Shown one piece after another: positions 1-8,900 of a DNA stretch of 64,000 bases. The translations under genes and the position numbers were made by a program. Source of the stretch: Maricaulis sp039978735 (GTDB lineage: Bacteria; Pseudomonadota; Alphaproteobacteria; Caulobacterales; Maricaulaceae); the NCBI RefSeq assembly GCF_039978735.1, contig NZ_JBDWAS010000021.1:14763-78762 (forward strand), in the 5' to 3' direction. Every line of letters starts with the position of its first letter. The stretch's first letter is position 1. Under the pieces are notes generated by a model, which saw only the letters and a list, made by a program, of their open reading frames with translations, searched no databases and was not told where the DNA came from.

Positions 1-1
1 G

Positions 2-322
2 CTGCTGCACGGCGCCGATGCCGCCCGCGAGGCCGAGGCGACCGCGAAACAGACCTTTGCCGGCGGCGGTGCGGGCGATGCCCTGCCCACCGTCACTTTC
101 GATATGTCGGACGAGACGGTGACGCTGGTCGGCCTGTTCGTCGAAGCCGGCCTGGCCGGTTCGAATGGCGAGGTACGCCGTCACATGAAGGCCGGCGCCG
201 CCAAGGTGAATGACGCCGCGCTGAGCGACCCCTTCGCCCGGCCGACGGACGATCTGGTTATCGACGGCGCAATCAAGCTGTCGGTCGGCAAGAAGCGCCA
301 CGCCCTGGCCAAGCCGGCGTAG
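2..322 (+). CDS. tyrS: Tyrosyl-tRNA synthetase, C-terminal part (cut by window edge)
   Basis: The reading frame is open from base 2 to a TAG at 320-322 and has no start inside the window, so only the last 106 residues are visible. The end of the catalytic domain (LLHGADAAREAEATAKQTF) is followed by an S4 RNA-binding fold in the final 70 residues (LVGLFVEAGLAG, then GEVRRHMKAGAAKVND), the usual C-terminal arrangement of bacterial TyrRS, which attaches tyrosine to tRNA-Tyr. The HIGH and KMSKS motifs would lie upstream. It runs convergently towards the AsmA-like gene, with a palindromic intergenic repeat between them. Confidence 0.9.
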   Translation: MLHGADAAREAEATAKQTFAGGGAGDALPTVTFDMSDETVTLVGLFVEAGLAGSNGEVRRHMKAGAAKVNDAALSDPFARPTDDLVIDGAIKLSVGKKRHALAKPA

Positions 323-336
323 AACGCTGCGTCATA

Positions 337-383
337 CCCCCTTCTCCCACGGGGAGAAGGTGCCCGGAGGGCGGATGAGGGGG
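337..383 (+). repeat. C-rich palindromic intergenic repeat, copy 1
   Basis: An imperfect hairpin (CCTTCTCCC / GGGGAGAAGG) is followed by TGCCCGGAGGGCGGATGAGGG. The same unit occurs inverted at 36298-36346, and a divergent, longer relative lies at 38794-38886. A second hairpin, CTCTCCCTCG facing CGAGGGAGAG, follows at about 428-460. It sits between two convergent genes and could also act as a transcription barrier. It is probably a dispersed non-coding repeat rather than a gene. Confidence 0.75.
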
Positions 384-468
384 ACATCCCGATGCCGGTG
401 CGTTATCGCCAAACGCGGTGTCTCCCCCCTCTCCCTCGATCCCTCTCCCGAGGGAGAGGGAGGTGGAG

Positions 469-3400
469 TTAATCGTCCGGACCTGTTTCTTCAGGCGTGC
501 CTTGCGGCTCGGGAGCGGCCTCCTCCACACCGGCATCGCGCGCCCGTTCCCGGGCGGCACGTTCGGCGGCCGTGCCTTCGAAAATGCGTCGCAGCAGGCC
601 CGGCGCCAGTGCGGAAAGCGGGTTGGCGAAGACCGTCAGACTGTCGAACGGCCCCTCGACGGAATAGGTGATGCCGATCACGCCCTCGCCCGGCCGCGAG
701 ACGAGAATATCGCCGATCACCGGCACCCCGCCGAACAGGGAATTGAGCGCATAGGACGGGGCGAGATTGCCGTCGATCGCCGCTCGCTCGGATGCAAAAT
801 CGATTGTTCCCGCGGCCGTCACGCCCAGCGCACTGCCCGCCGCACGGGCATCGCCGATGGTCATCAGGCCGTCCTCGTAGAGCAGGTCGGCATCGATCCG
901 GTCGAACACGATCCCTTCACCATTGAGCAGGGCAGCGAGGCCCTGGAAGGAGCCGGCTGCCAGGATCCGCGCCAGAATCGGCACACGGACGAGCGTCAGA
1001 TCGGTCACTTCGAGCCGGGCCGACAAGGGTCCTTCCGAGCCGAGGGGCGGCGCCGAACCCAGCATCGCCATACGCCCGCCCAGGGCATAGGATTCCACCC
1101 CGAACAGCGAGGCGACCCGTTCGACACTCGGCGCCTGCATGCGGAATTCGCGCGCACCGCCGGGCTCACTCGCACCGAAGGCGGCCTGGAAGGAGCCGTC
1201 CATGGTCTGGCCGGAAACAGAGAAGGCACGGATCCCCTCTGCTTCGCCACGCCAGATCAGATTGAAATCGTCCAGCACCGAGCGTTCCGACAGGATGAGC
1301 CGCGCAATGTCGGCATTCACGGACACGGGCATCACCCCTCCGCCTTCACCGAGCGAAGTGAGCTGCGCCACGAAATCGGACACATCGACATACTGGCCGG
1401 ACAGCTGCAGATCGAGCGGCGCACCCGCGGTTTCCGGCACGACCAGCCGCGCCGAAATATCCGCCAGCCCCTCGATGAAGAGCCGGTCGAGATCGACGCG
1501 CTCCAGCCGGCTTTCCGCCCCCATGACGAGGCTGCCGGTCACTTCCATCCCCTCGCTGCGCACGGCCAGCGCGTCGACGGAATAGCGGCCCGTCTCGTCC
1601 ACGGAGATGCGCAGCTCGGCCTCGCCAGACACGCCGGCAGCCTTGCTCCACACGCCGCCGGGCGTTTCCAGCAGCGCCTGTTCCAGATCGGCATGAAGAT
1701 CGATCGACCGGAAATCCAGACCGTCCGACACCGCTTCGCCGGTGAGGCGGATGGGCCCGTCGAAATAGCGCCGCACCGGGATGTTGAACACATCCAGCGT
1801 CGCCGCCGTGACATCGGCCGACAGGCCGATCCGGGTCGAGGCGGCATCGTCCGGCAGGCCGAACGTCTCGGCCCAGTCGATATGCACCGGTGTTTCCCCG
1901 AACAGGGCATCGCCCGAGGCTTCCAGCCCCTCCTGGCGCGCAGAGATCGCGATCTCGCCGCCTGTCAGCTCGATCGGCGTACCGGGGACGTTCAGGCTGA
2001 CATTGGAGAACGTGCCATCGATGAAGAAGGGGATTTCCTCGACCGGCACGTCGGTCAGCATGGCGCGGCGGATCTCGAAACGCATCTCGCCCTGCCCGCC
2101 GACCAGCGCCGGGTCGAGCCCGTATTCCGACGGCAGGTGCAGCGGCGGTTCGTCGATCAGGGCCAGGATATCGGACGCATCACCGCGGGCCACACCGCCA
2201 TAGCGGGCGACCGCCCCTTTGGGATTGAGCCGCGGGATATCGACGAAACCGTCAACCAGTTCGATATCGCCGATACGGCCGCTTTGCATGGCGACCTCGA
2301 ACGCATTGCCGCGCAGGACGGCATGTCCGCGGCCCTCGACCAGCGGCGTCATTGTGGAGATGTAGAGGACAGACGCGTTCTCGAAATCAAAGCCGAGCGT
2401 CATACGCTCATTGTCCATCTGCTCGGCCTCGATATCGTCGGCCCGCAGATCCAGATCGAACCGCGCATTGTAGAAACGGCCGCCCAGAATGCGCTCCTGC
2501 ACCCAGCTGCGGGCGCTGTCGGCCAGCTCCACCGGCCAGTAGGCCAGCACAGTCTCGGGCTGCACATCCCCAACAATGGGGCCTGCCAGACGCAGATTGG
2601 GAAGGAAGCGGCCATCCCCGGCCCGGCTCAGCGACACTTCGCCGGCCAGCTCGGCGCGGATGGTATCGACAGCGAGTTCGAGCCGGTCGAGCGTCGCCGC
2701 ATACTCGTCCAGCCGGATCTCGCCCTGGGCAATCAGCGCCTCCCATGACGGATCGCGCTCGAACACATCGCCCAGCGCCACAAAACCTTCGCCGACACGG
2801 ATATTGAATCGTCCGCGCGTCGGCAGGGCGCCGGTATAGCCGCCGATTTCCGTCACTTCGCCTTCAAGGCGGGCCGAGAAGACATCGGACTCGATCCAGC
2901 CTTCATGGATACTCATCGTGCTCTCGACCGGGTCGAACCGGGCCGACAGGTGCGCACCGGCGATCCGGCGGGCTTCGCCCCCGGTCAGGATCTCGCCGTC
3001 GCCGACGTCCAGCACAATGGAGGCCGTGCGGATCCCGCCCTGGCGCGTCGCATCGACGACAAAGTCCAGATAGACCGGCGCATCCACCGCCCGCAACGGT
3101 GCGAGAGGCCCGCTGTCGGGCAGCACGCCGGCGGGAGATAATTGCTGGAAGCGCGCCTCGAACAGCAGCGTCTCCAGATCGGCACCGGCCTGCAGGCGCA
3201 GCTCGACCGGCGCAAAGCCGGAGGGGGTCGCGAACTGGCCTTCGATCTCGGCCAGGATGCGCGTGTCGTCGCGCTCGAAGCGCACACCGGCATCATCCAC
3301 CAGCCAGGCAATACCGCTCTGGGCATCGACGATCCGCACGGCCGCCTGTTCGATACGCACATGCTGCAACCGGCTGAGACGGCTGGCGGGATTTTGCGGA

Positions 3401-3909
3401 TCGGCCAGGAGCTGGAACAGGCTGGCGCTTTCATCGCCGCCCCGTTCGGGCAGCTGCGCATTGGCGGCGACGCGCTCGGCACTGCCCAGCCCGGCCCCGA
3501 CAGCGCCATCGGCCCGGCGGACGAGCGAGAGAGAGCCGCCCTGGATATTGAGCGCAACCGGTTCCAGCCGGCCGAGCAGCAGTGCGTCGACCGCCAGACC
3601 GGCCTCAATGCGCGGCGCCCGGGCAATGACGTCACCGGTCTCGTCGGCAACGGTCACATCGCCGGCCATCAGCATGAGGGCCCGTGTCTGCGGATCGAAA
3701 CCGGCCTGCAGCCGGCCGAGCGCCACGACGTCGCCCTCAAAGGCCCGGGCCAGCATGCGCTGGGCATCCTCGCGCAGGAAGTCGAGCTCGACCGGACCGC
3801 TGGACAGACGCCACAGGACCGCAGCAATGCCGAAGATCGCCAGCGCCAGAAGGACAGCGACCGCCTCGAGCAGGTAGATCAGGCTCCAGCGCAGGGACTT
3901 GCGCAGCAT
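469..3909 (-). CDS. AsmA/YhdP-like large envelope protein (DUF3971 type)
   Basis: A 1146-residue protein with one N-terminal membrane segment (about residues 10-35, LLEAVAVLLALAIFG) followed by a very long periplasmic region. The repeated beta-rich modules, the FDLDLRADDIEAEQM-type stretch and the C-terminal AsmA-like part (GVIGITYSVEGPFDSLTVF) fit the DUF3971/AsmA-C2 family that includes YhdP. Members of this superfamily are anchored in the inner membrane and are linked to phospholipid transport to the outer membrane and to envelope integrity. The C-terminus is acidic and rich in Pro and Glu. Start ATG at 3909. It diverges from bcp with about 100 bp between them. The family call is firm; a precise YhdP orthology is not. 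Confidence 0.8.
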   Translation of the reverse strand: MLRKSLRWSLIYLLEAVAVLLALAIFGIAAVLWRLSSGPVELDFLREDAQRMLARAFEGDVVALGRLQAGFDPQTRALMLMAGDVTVADETGDVIARAPRIEAGLAVDALLLGRLEPVALNIQGGSLSLVRRADGAVGAGLGSAERVAANAQLPERGGDESASLFQLLADPQNPASRLSRLQHVRIEQAAVRIVDAQSGIAWLVDDAGVRFERDDTRILAEIEGQFATPSGFAPVELRLQAGADLETLLFEARFQQLSPAGVLPDSGPLAPLRAVDAPVYLDFVVDATRQGGIRTASIVLDVGDGEILTGGEARRIAGAHLSARFDPVESTMSIHEGWIESDVFSARLEGEVTEIGGYTGALPTRGRFNIRVGEGFVALGDVFERDPSWEALIAQGEIRLDEYAATLDRLELAVDTIRAELAGEVSLSRAGDGRFLPNLRLAGPIVGDVQPETVLAYWPVELADSARSWVQERILGGRFYNARFDLDLRADDIEAEQMDNERMTLGFDFENASVLYISTMTPLVEGRGHAVLRGNAFEVAMQSGRIGDIELVDGFVDIPRLNPKGAVARYGGVARGDASDILALIDEPPLHLPSEYGLDPALVGGQGEMRFEIRRAMLTDVPVEEIPFFIDGTFSNVSLNVPGTPIELTGGEIAISARQEGLEASGDALFGETPVHIDWAETFGLPDDAASTRIGLSADVTAATLDVFNIPVRRYFDGPIRLTGEAVSDGLDFRSIDLHADLEQALLETPGGVWSKAAGVSGEAELRISVDETGRYSVDALAVRSEGMEVTGSLVMGAESRLERVDLDRLFIEGLADISARLVVPETAGAPLDLQLSGQYVDVSDFVAQLTSLGEGGGVMPVSVNADIARLILSERSVLDDFNLIWRGEAEGIRAFSVSGQTMDGSFQAAFGASEPGGAREFRMQAPSVERVASLFGVESYALGGRMAMLGSAPPLGSEGPLSARLEVTDLTLVRVPILARILAAGSFQGLAALLNGEGIVFDRIDADLLYEDGLMTIGDARAAGSALGVTAAGTIDFASERAAIDGNLAPSYALNSLFGGVPVIGDILVSRPGEGVIGITYSVEGPFDSLTVFANPLSALAPGLLRRIFEGTAAERAARERARDAGVEEAAPEPQGTPEETGPDD

Positions 3910-4011
3910 CAGCGCCTCCCGACCGCAGCGGGAAGACTGGACGCGCCGGATTCTACGCGCATTTTACACTCATCAGCCCGCATCCACGGCAACAAGCGCA
4001 AGAGGGATATG

Positions 4012-4482
4012 ATGAGCGAACTCAAAACCGGCGACCTTGCTCCGACTTTCAAACTGCCCGCCGATGGCGGAAACGAGATCGACCTGGCCGATCTGCGCGG
4101 CAAGACCGTTGTGCTCTATTTCTACCCGAAAGACGATACGCCGGGCTGCACCACGGAAGCCATCGACTTCACCCGTGCACAAGCCGACTTCGAGGCTGCC
4201 AACACGGTCGTCATCGGGGTATCCAAGGATAGCGTGCAAAAGCATGACAAGTTCAAGGCCAAGCATGACCTTTCAGTGGCACTGATCGCCGACGAGGCCG
4301 GCGAGATCTGCGAAGCCTATGGCGTCTGGGTTCTCAAGAAGCTCTATGGCCGCGAATACATGGGCATCGAACGCGCCACCTTCCTGATCGGTCCGGACGG
4401 AAAAATCGCCGGGGTCTGGCGCAAGGTGAAGGTGAAGGGCCATGCCGACGCCGTGCTCGAGGCGGCCCGCAAGCTCGCCTGA
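4012..4482 (+). CDS. bcp: Thioredoxin-dependent peroxiredoxin, Bcp/PrxQ family
   Basis: A 156-residue AhpC/TSA-fold protein that reduces hydroperoxides using thiols in the cytoplasm. The peroxidatic cysteine is Cys46 in PKDDTPGCTTEA. E. coli BCP has a resolving cysteine five residues further on; here that position is Ile51, so this is the form without the near resolving Cys. A later Cys near residue 99 (GEICEAYG) or another thiol would have to complete the cycle. ATGs at 4009 and 4012 are tandem; AGAGGG at 4001-4006 fits the second better. The stop TGA overlaps the ATG of the DUF455 gene, so the two are probably translated together. Confidence 0.93.
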   Translation: MSELKTGDLAPTFKLPADGGNEIDLADLRGKTVVLYFYPKDDTPGCTTEAIDFTRAQADFEAANTVVIGVSKDSVQKHDKFKAKHDLSVALIADEAGEICEAYGVWVLKKLYGREYMGIERATFLIGPDGKIAGVWRKVKVKGHADAVLEAARKLA

Positions 4483-5291
4483 TGTGCGACGAGACGCTTC
4501 TTCGCCTGGCCCTGCAGGTTCTGGAAACGGCGGAACCGCGCGCCAAGGCGGCGGCCGCGCGGGCTGCAGCCCGGGCCTGGACCGGCGGAACCGTGCCGCT
4601 TGGCGGACCGGTCGAGGCGCCCGACCGTCCGGCGCGGCCTGCAGAGCCGGTCTGTGTCGCGCCCGGCAAGGTGCCGCGCCGCCGGCTCAACACGCTCGCC
4701 GGCCGCTGCGCCCTGATGCATGCGATCGCCCATATCGAGTTCAATGCGATCGACCTCGCCTTCGACATGGTCGTGCGCTTCGCGCTCGATTCGGCGCTGG
4801 ATGATGCCCGGCGGCCGGAATTCGTCACCGACTGGATCGGCGTCGGCGATGACGAAGCCCGCCATTTCGAGATGGTGGCCGACCGTCTGGAAGCCATGGG
4901 CAGCCACTACGGCGCCCTGCCCGCTCATGACGGATTGTGGGATTCGGCCCGGACCACAGCCGGCGCACTGGACGCCCGGCTCGCCGTTGCACCCATGGTT
5001 CTGGAGGCGCGCGGGCTGGATGTGACACCCGGCATGATCGAACGGCTCATGTCTGCCGGTGACCGGGAAAGCGCCGGAATTCTTCGGATCATTTATGAAG
5101 AAGAAGTGGGGCATGTCGCCGCAGGCGCCCGCTGGTTCAGATACTTATGCGAGAAATCGGGCCACGAACCGGCGTCGCATTTTCAGACCCTGGTAACCAA
5201 ATATTTCCGCGGGCGCCTCAAACCTCCCTTCAATACCGATGCGCGCAAGCGTGCCGATCTGCCGGCGAATTTTTACGGCCCCCTCGTCTGA
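4482..5291 (+). CDS. DUF455 family ferritin-like protein
   Basis: A 269-residue helical protein of the DUF455 family, which has a ferritin-like/MiaE-like fold. Candidate metal ligands come in the expected order: AIAHIEFNAIDLA, then DDEARHFEMVADRLEAMG, then EEEVGHVAAG, so a di-iron site is likely. The family's substrate is not known. It starts on the A of the bcp stop (TGATG overlap), so the peroxiredoxin and this putative di-iron oxidase-like protein form a two-gene operon. Confidence 0.85.
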   Translation: MCDETLLRLALQVLETAEPRAKAAAARAAARAWTGGTVPLGGPVEAPDRPARPAEPVCVAPGKVPRRRLNTLAGRCALMHAIAHIEFNAIDLAFDMVVRFALDSALDDARRPEFVTDWIGVGDDEARHFEMVADRLEAMGSHYGALPAHDGLWDSARTTAGALDARLAVAPMVLEARGLDVTPGMIERLMSAGDRESAGILRIIYEEEVGHVAAGARWFRYLCEKSGHEPASHFQTLVTKYFRGRLKPPFNTDARKRADLPANFYGPLV

Positions 5292-5395
5292 GACGGCGCA
5301 GCTCTTGCATTGGCGTGTATTGATATCCAGCGGGCTTTTGTGTCACATGCTCGCGCAGGGAATTTGGGGCAGGCAAAATCTAAGCGGCGTAGCGC

Positions 5396-6646
5396 ATGTT
5401 ATCACGAGTCAAAGAAGCTGTTTGGGGAACGGCTCAGCGCTGGTTTCCGGATCGGCAGATCTATCACCGGAGTGACGGGCAAGTCCGTTATTTCGCGATC
5501 TCCACCGGCGTCCAGATCGGCGCACTCCTCGGGGCAACAGCTCTGGCGGGGTGGCTGTGCTTCTCGACCGTTTCCGTCGCCTTCCACGGGCGCGCCATCG
5601 CGGCAAAGGATGCCGAGATCGAGCGCGACCGGATCTACTATCACCGCATGGTCGCCGAGGCCCAGGCCAATGAGGCGACGGTCATCTCTTTCATGGAATC
5701 GCGCATGGAGGAGTTCGACCGCACCGCGTATGAATTCCAGATGCGTCACGAGACGCTGCGTCAGCTGGTCAGCTTTGCCGAGCAGCTGACCGGGACGGAA
5801 ATGTCCCCCTCGCCCGCCCTCGACGATGGCCGGGTCCTGATGGCGGCAGCGCCCGCCGACCCGTCACCGCGTGAAGCGCGCGATCCCATGGCTGCCGTCG
5901 CATCCGTCACCTCCGACGCGCCGGAAGACCAGATTTCCTATCTCATGGGCGAACAGGATGCCGTTCTCGCCCGCGCCGAAGACGCCACCGAAGCCCGCCT
6001 GCAGAATCTGCGCGCTGTCCTGCGCCTGACAGGGCTGGACATCGAGGACGTGATTGCCGACCAGCGCGAAGGCGAAGAACGCGGCGGTCCCTTCCATCCG
6101 ATTTCGGAGACCGATCTTTTCTCGGCCGGCTCCAACCCGAACTTCGAACTCGATGACGCTTTTTCCTCGCGCATCAACCGCATCGCAGCGCGCCTGCTGG
6201 AAGTGGAAGAACTCGAGGACTTTGTCACTTCCGGCCCGCTGGGTGTGCCGATCGGCGACACCTATCGCCGCACCTCGGATTTCGGGGTCCGGATCGATCC
6301 GTTCAACGGACGTCCCACCTCTCACTACGGTCTCGACTTCGCCGCCTATCGCCGGGCACCGATCATTGCGACCGGTCCGGGCGAAGTGATTTACGCGGGT
6401 TGGCGCTCGGGCTATGGTCGCACCGTGGAGATCGACCATGGTTACGGCTTTGTGACCCGTTATGGCCATCTCCACGAAATCGCAGTGCGACGGGGCGATA
6501 CGGTTGACCGCGGACAACTCATCGGGGGGATGGGGTCCACGGGACGCAGTACCGCGACCCATCTGCATTATGAAATTTGGTACAACGGATCGGCTATCGA
6601 TCCGGAACGTTTGTTGAGAGCCGGCCAGTATGTTCAACAAGGCTAA
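5396..6646 (+). CDS. Membrane-anchored M23 (LytM) peptidoglycan peptidase
   Basis: A 416-residue protein with an N-terminal membrane segment (about residues 40-60, GALLGATALAGWLCF), a long helical region containing acidic stretches, and a C-terminal LytM domain. The zinc site looks complete: H310 and D314 in SHYGLD, and H389 and H391 in THLHYEIW. M23 enzymes cut peptide cross-links in peptidoglycan. The start at 5396 (MLSRVKEAVWG) precedes the membrane helix. The 3' end overlaps the bactofilin start by 17 bp. M23-bactofilin pairing is a recurrent arrangement in which the cytoskeletal polymer positions the hydrolase. Confidence 0.9.
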   Translation: MLSRVKEAVWGTAQRWFPDRQIYHRSDGQVRYFAISTGVQIGALLGATALAGWLCFSTVSVAFHGRAIAAKDAEIERDRIYYHRMVAEAQANEATVISFMESRMEEFDRTAYEFQMRHETLRQLVSFAEQLTGTEMSPSPALDDGRVLMAAAPADPSPREARDPMAAVASVTSDAPEDQISYLMGEQDAVLARAEDATEARLQNLRAVLRLTGLDIEDVIADQREGEERGGPFHPISETDLFSAGSNPNFELDDAFSSRINRIAARLLEVEELEDFVTSGPLGVPIGDTYRRTSDFGVRIDPFNGRPTSHYGLDFAAYRRAPIIATGPGEVIYAGWRSGYGRTVEIDHGYGFVTRYGHLHEIAVRRGDTVDRGQLIGGMGSTGRSTATHLHYEIWYNGSAIDPERLLRAGQYVQQG

Positions 6647-7166
6647 AGAGACCTCGTCCTCCGACAGCGGAGCGTCGTTTGCCCCTCCCCCGAAAAGGAC
6701 CGCCATGAAATCGAAAGCTCCGTCCATTCTGTCCAGCGATCTGGTTCTGACCGGGTCGATTGTTTCCGATGGCGAAATCCAGCTCGACGGCCAGGTTGAT
6801 GGCGATGTTCGCGCCGGATCCCTGATCATCGGCGAGGACGCCTCTGTCTCGGGTGAAGTCTCTGCCGAGACCGTCGTGATCCGCGGCAAGGTGACCGGCA
6901 GCGTCCGCGCCCGCCAGGTCCAGCTGGCATCGACCGCGCGCATTGAGGGCGACATTGTCCACGCGACGCTCTCCGTGGAAGCCGGTGCCTATTTCGACGG
7001 CCACTGCCGCCATGCCTCCGATCCGATGCAGACCGGCGACACTTCGAAGTCGGCCAAGCCGAAGGTCGAGGCACCGAAGGCCGACAGCAAGCCGCCGGCT
7101 CCCGGCAAGCCCGACCCGCTCGACTCGCTCGAGCCGCCGGTTGCGGCATCGAAGTCCGGCTTCTAA
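6630..7166 (+). CDS. Bactofilin (polymer-forming cytoskeletal protein)
   Basis: A 178-residue protein whose centre (about residues 33-128) is the bactofilin right-handed beta-helix, seen as short hydrophobic strands with Gly turns: LTGSIVSDGEIQLDGQVDGD, SLIIGEDASVSGEVSAETV, IRGKVTGSVRARQVQLA. The N-terminal tail is polar, with an early MKSKAPSI-type segment, and the C-terminal tail is rich in Pro, Lys and Ala. Bactofilins polymerise without nucleotide and recruit wall enzymes. It overlaps the M23 peptidase gene and is followed by a strong intrinsic terminator, so this two-gene unit ends here. Confidence 0.93.
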   Translation: MFNKAKETSSSDSGASFAPPPKRTAMKSKAPSILSSDLVLTGSIVSDGEIQLDGQVDGDVRAGSLIIGEDASVSGEVSAETVVIRGKVTGSVRARQVQLASTARIEGDIVHATLSVEAGAYFDGHCRHASDPMQTGDTSKSAKPKVEAPKADSKPPAPGKPDPLDSLEPPVAASKSGF

Positions 7167-7193
7167 GGCCCGGCTTCAGATACAGAACCATAG

Positions 7194-7224
7194 AACCGGC
7201 GCCCGCCCAGGCGCCGGTTTTTTT
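7194..7224 (+). terminator. Intrinsic terminator after the bactofilin gene
   Basis: Perfect 10-bp arms AACCGGCGCC (7194-7203) and GGCGCCGGTT (7210-7219) with a 6-nt loop run straight into seven T residues (7218-7224). It ends the M23-bactofilin transcript. Confidence 0.92.
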
Positions 7225-7266
7225 CTTGCCTGAAAGGCACGCCCCGCAGCCCGGACACCATGAAGG

Positions 7267-7671
7267 CTAGAGGGGCAGCCCCGAGAACAGGCCCATGGGA
7301 TGATGGGTCCGGGCGACGGTGACGATGAAAAGGAAGACAGTCGCCGCGGCGGCGGTCGCGACCAGGCGCACGGGTGCCGGACGCGCTGGCCGCAAGGCGA
7401 TTATGCCCAGGGCGATGTAAACGACCAGAAGTGCGACCTTCACCGTCAGCCAGGAGTCCGCGAAGGGGTATTGGCCGGTCACCACGGTCAGCGCAATTGC
7501 GGAGGCGAGCAATACGGTGTCGATTGCATAGCTGCTCATGCGCACGGGCCGCAGGCGGGGCCAGCCCGCACCGGCCAGATTGACGGCAATCGCGCGAACC
7601 AGGAAGAAAACCCCGCTCAGCACGACGGACGTCATATGGATGTGGCGCAACGCCGTGTACCAGGTCTCCAT
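7267..7671 (-). CDS. SirB family integral membrane protein
   Basis: A 134-residue protein with four hydrophobic helices (SVVLSGVFFLVRAIAV; AIDTVLLASAIALTVV; VKVALLVVYIALGIIAL; AAAATVFLFIVTVA). The N-terminal LRHIHM pattern, the WLTVKVALLVVYI segment and the terminal ARTHHPMGL motif are typical of SirB, a family named after a Salmonella locus whose biochemical role is unresolved. It lies 23 bp downstream of prfB on the same strand, and may be cotranscribed with it. Confidence 0.85.
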   Translation of the reverse strand: METWYTALRHIHMTSVVLSGVFFLVRAIAVNLAGAGWPRLRPVRMSSYAIDTVLLASAIALTVVTGQYPFADSWLTVKVALLVVYIALGIIALRPARPAPVRLVATAAAATVFLFIVTVARTHHPMGLFSGLPL

Positions 7672-7694
7672 ATCGTCAACCCCGCTCGCCGGCC

Positions 7695-8826
7695 CTAGCC
7701 CTCGGCCTCGTCGTCGCCACCGACCCGGGCCGCCAGGGCCGCCGCCATGAACTCGTCGAGATCTCCGTCCAGCACGCCGGACGTGTTCGACGTTTCCACA
7801 TTCGTCCGCAGATCCTTGACCATCTGGTAGGGCTGCAGGACGTAGGAACGGATCTGGTGGCCCCAGCCGATCTCGGTCTTGCTGTCGGCCTCGGCCTGGG
7901 CCGCGGCCTCGCGGCGTTGCAGCTCGACTTCATAGACCCGCGCGCGCAGCATGTCCCAGGCCTGGGAGCGGTTCTTGTGCTGGGAGCGGTCGTTCTGGCA
8001 CTGCACGACGATCGGCTTGTCCTCGCCGGGCATGTCGTAGGTCAGACGTACGGCACTGTCCGTCTTGTTGACGTGCTGGCCGCCGGCCCCGGAAGCGCGA
8101 TAGGTATCGGTGCGCACTTTCGACTCGTCGATCTCGACCTCAATGGCGTCGTCGATCTGCGGATAGACACCAACCGACGAGAAACTGGTGTGACGCCGGG
8201 CGGAACTGTCGAAGGGCGAAATCCGCACCAGCCGGTGCACACCGCTTTCCGTCTTCAGCCAGCCATAGGCATTCTCGCCCTTCACCAGCAGCGTCGTGGA
8301 CTTCAGCCCGGCTTCTTCACCGGCCTGTTCTTCCATCGTCTCAACCTTGTAGCCATGGGCATTCGCCCAACGCGAATACATCCGCGTCAGCATGGCGGTC
8401 CAGTCCTGGCTCTCCGTGCCGCCGGCGCCGGAGTGGATCTCGAGGAAGGCATCATTGCCGTCGGCTTCGCCGGAGAGCAGCGTCTCCAGCTGGGCGCGGC
8501 GCATGCGTTCGGCCAGCTGTTTCAGGCCGGACACGGCCTCCTCGACCATGTCCGCATCGTCTTCCATTTCGGCAAGTTCGATGATCTCGATCGCGTCGGA
8601 CAGCTCGCGCTCGGCTTCGACAACGGTCTCAATCGCCGACTCCAGACGATTACGCTCGCGCATCAGCCCCTGGGCCTTCTGGGGTTCATTCCAGAAGTCC
8701 GGCGCTTCGGATTTCGCGTTCAGCTCGTCGAGGCGTTTCTGGGCAGTATCCCAGTCAAAGACGCCTCCTCAGCAGGCCGACTGCCTGCTGGATTTCGTCG
8801 GAAAGGCTCTGGATTTCAGGTCGCAT
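7695..8826 (-). CDS. prfB: Peptide chain release factor 2, with programmed +1 frameshift
   Basis: RF2 reads UGA and UAA stops and releases the finished peptide. The coding sequence is in two frames. Reading starts at ATG 8826 (MRPEIQSLSDEIQQAVGLL), and codon 24 is an in-frame TGA at 8755-8757. Slipping forward by one base continues the frame from GAC at 8756 to TAG at 7695, giving 376 residues, normal for RF2. The slip site is the classic one: internal AGGAGG, three bases, then CTT TGA C. The second part carries the stop-recognition SPF tripeptide (RISPFDSSARRH) and the catalytic GGQ (GAGGQHVNKTDSAVR). An annotation that starts at the internal Met at 8663 would lose the first 50-odd residues. 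Confidence 0.96.
8755..8769 (-). promoter_or_regulatory. RF2 programmed +1 frameshift signal
   Basis: On the minus strand an internal Shine-Dalgarno AGGAGG (8764-8769) is followed by CGT, CTT (8758-8760) and TGA (8755-8757), then C. The 3-nt gap between AGGAGG and the CTT slip codon matches the E. coli prfB site. When RF2 is scarce the TGA is read slowly, the ribosome slips +1 and full-length RF2 is made, a self-regulating loop. Confidence 0.95.
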
Positions 8827-8900
8827 GATGGCAAAGATCTGGCTGATTCAAACAGGTGTGTCTGCCGGGATAGAGGGGCACGGCACGCGAGACAAGACGG

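Noticed and set aside
418..2748. Long open frame on the plus strand opposite the AsmA-like gene
   Set aside because: It mirrors codon bias of the minus-strand gene; its translation is rich in His, Arg and Gln without any domain. The same applies to antisense frames at 8949-11510, 13216-15954, 29420-33034, 33076-35643, 54051-57137 and 59275-61563.
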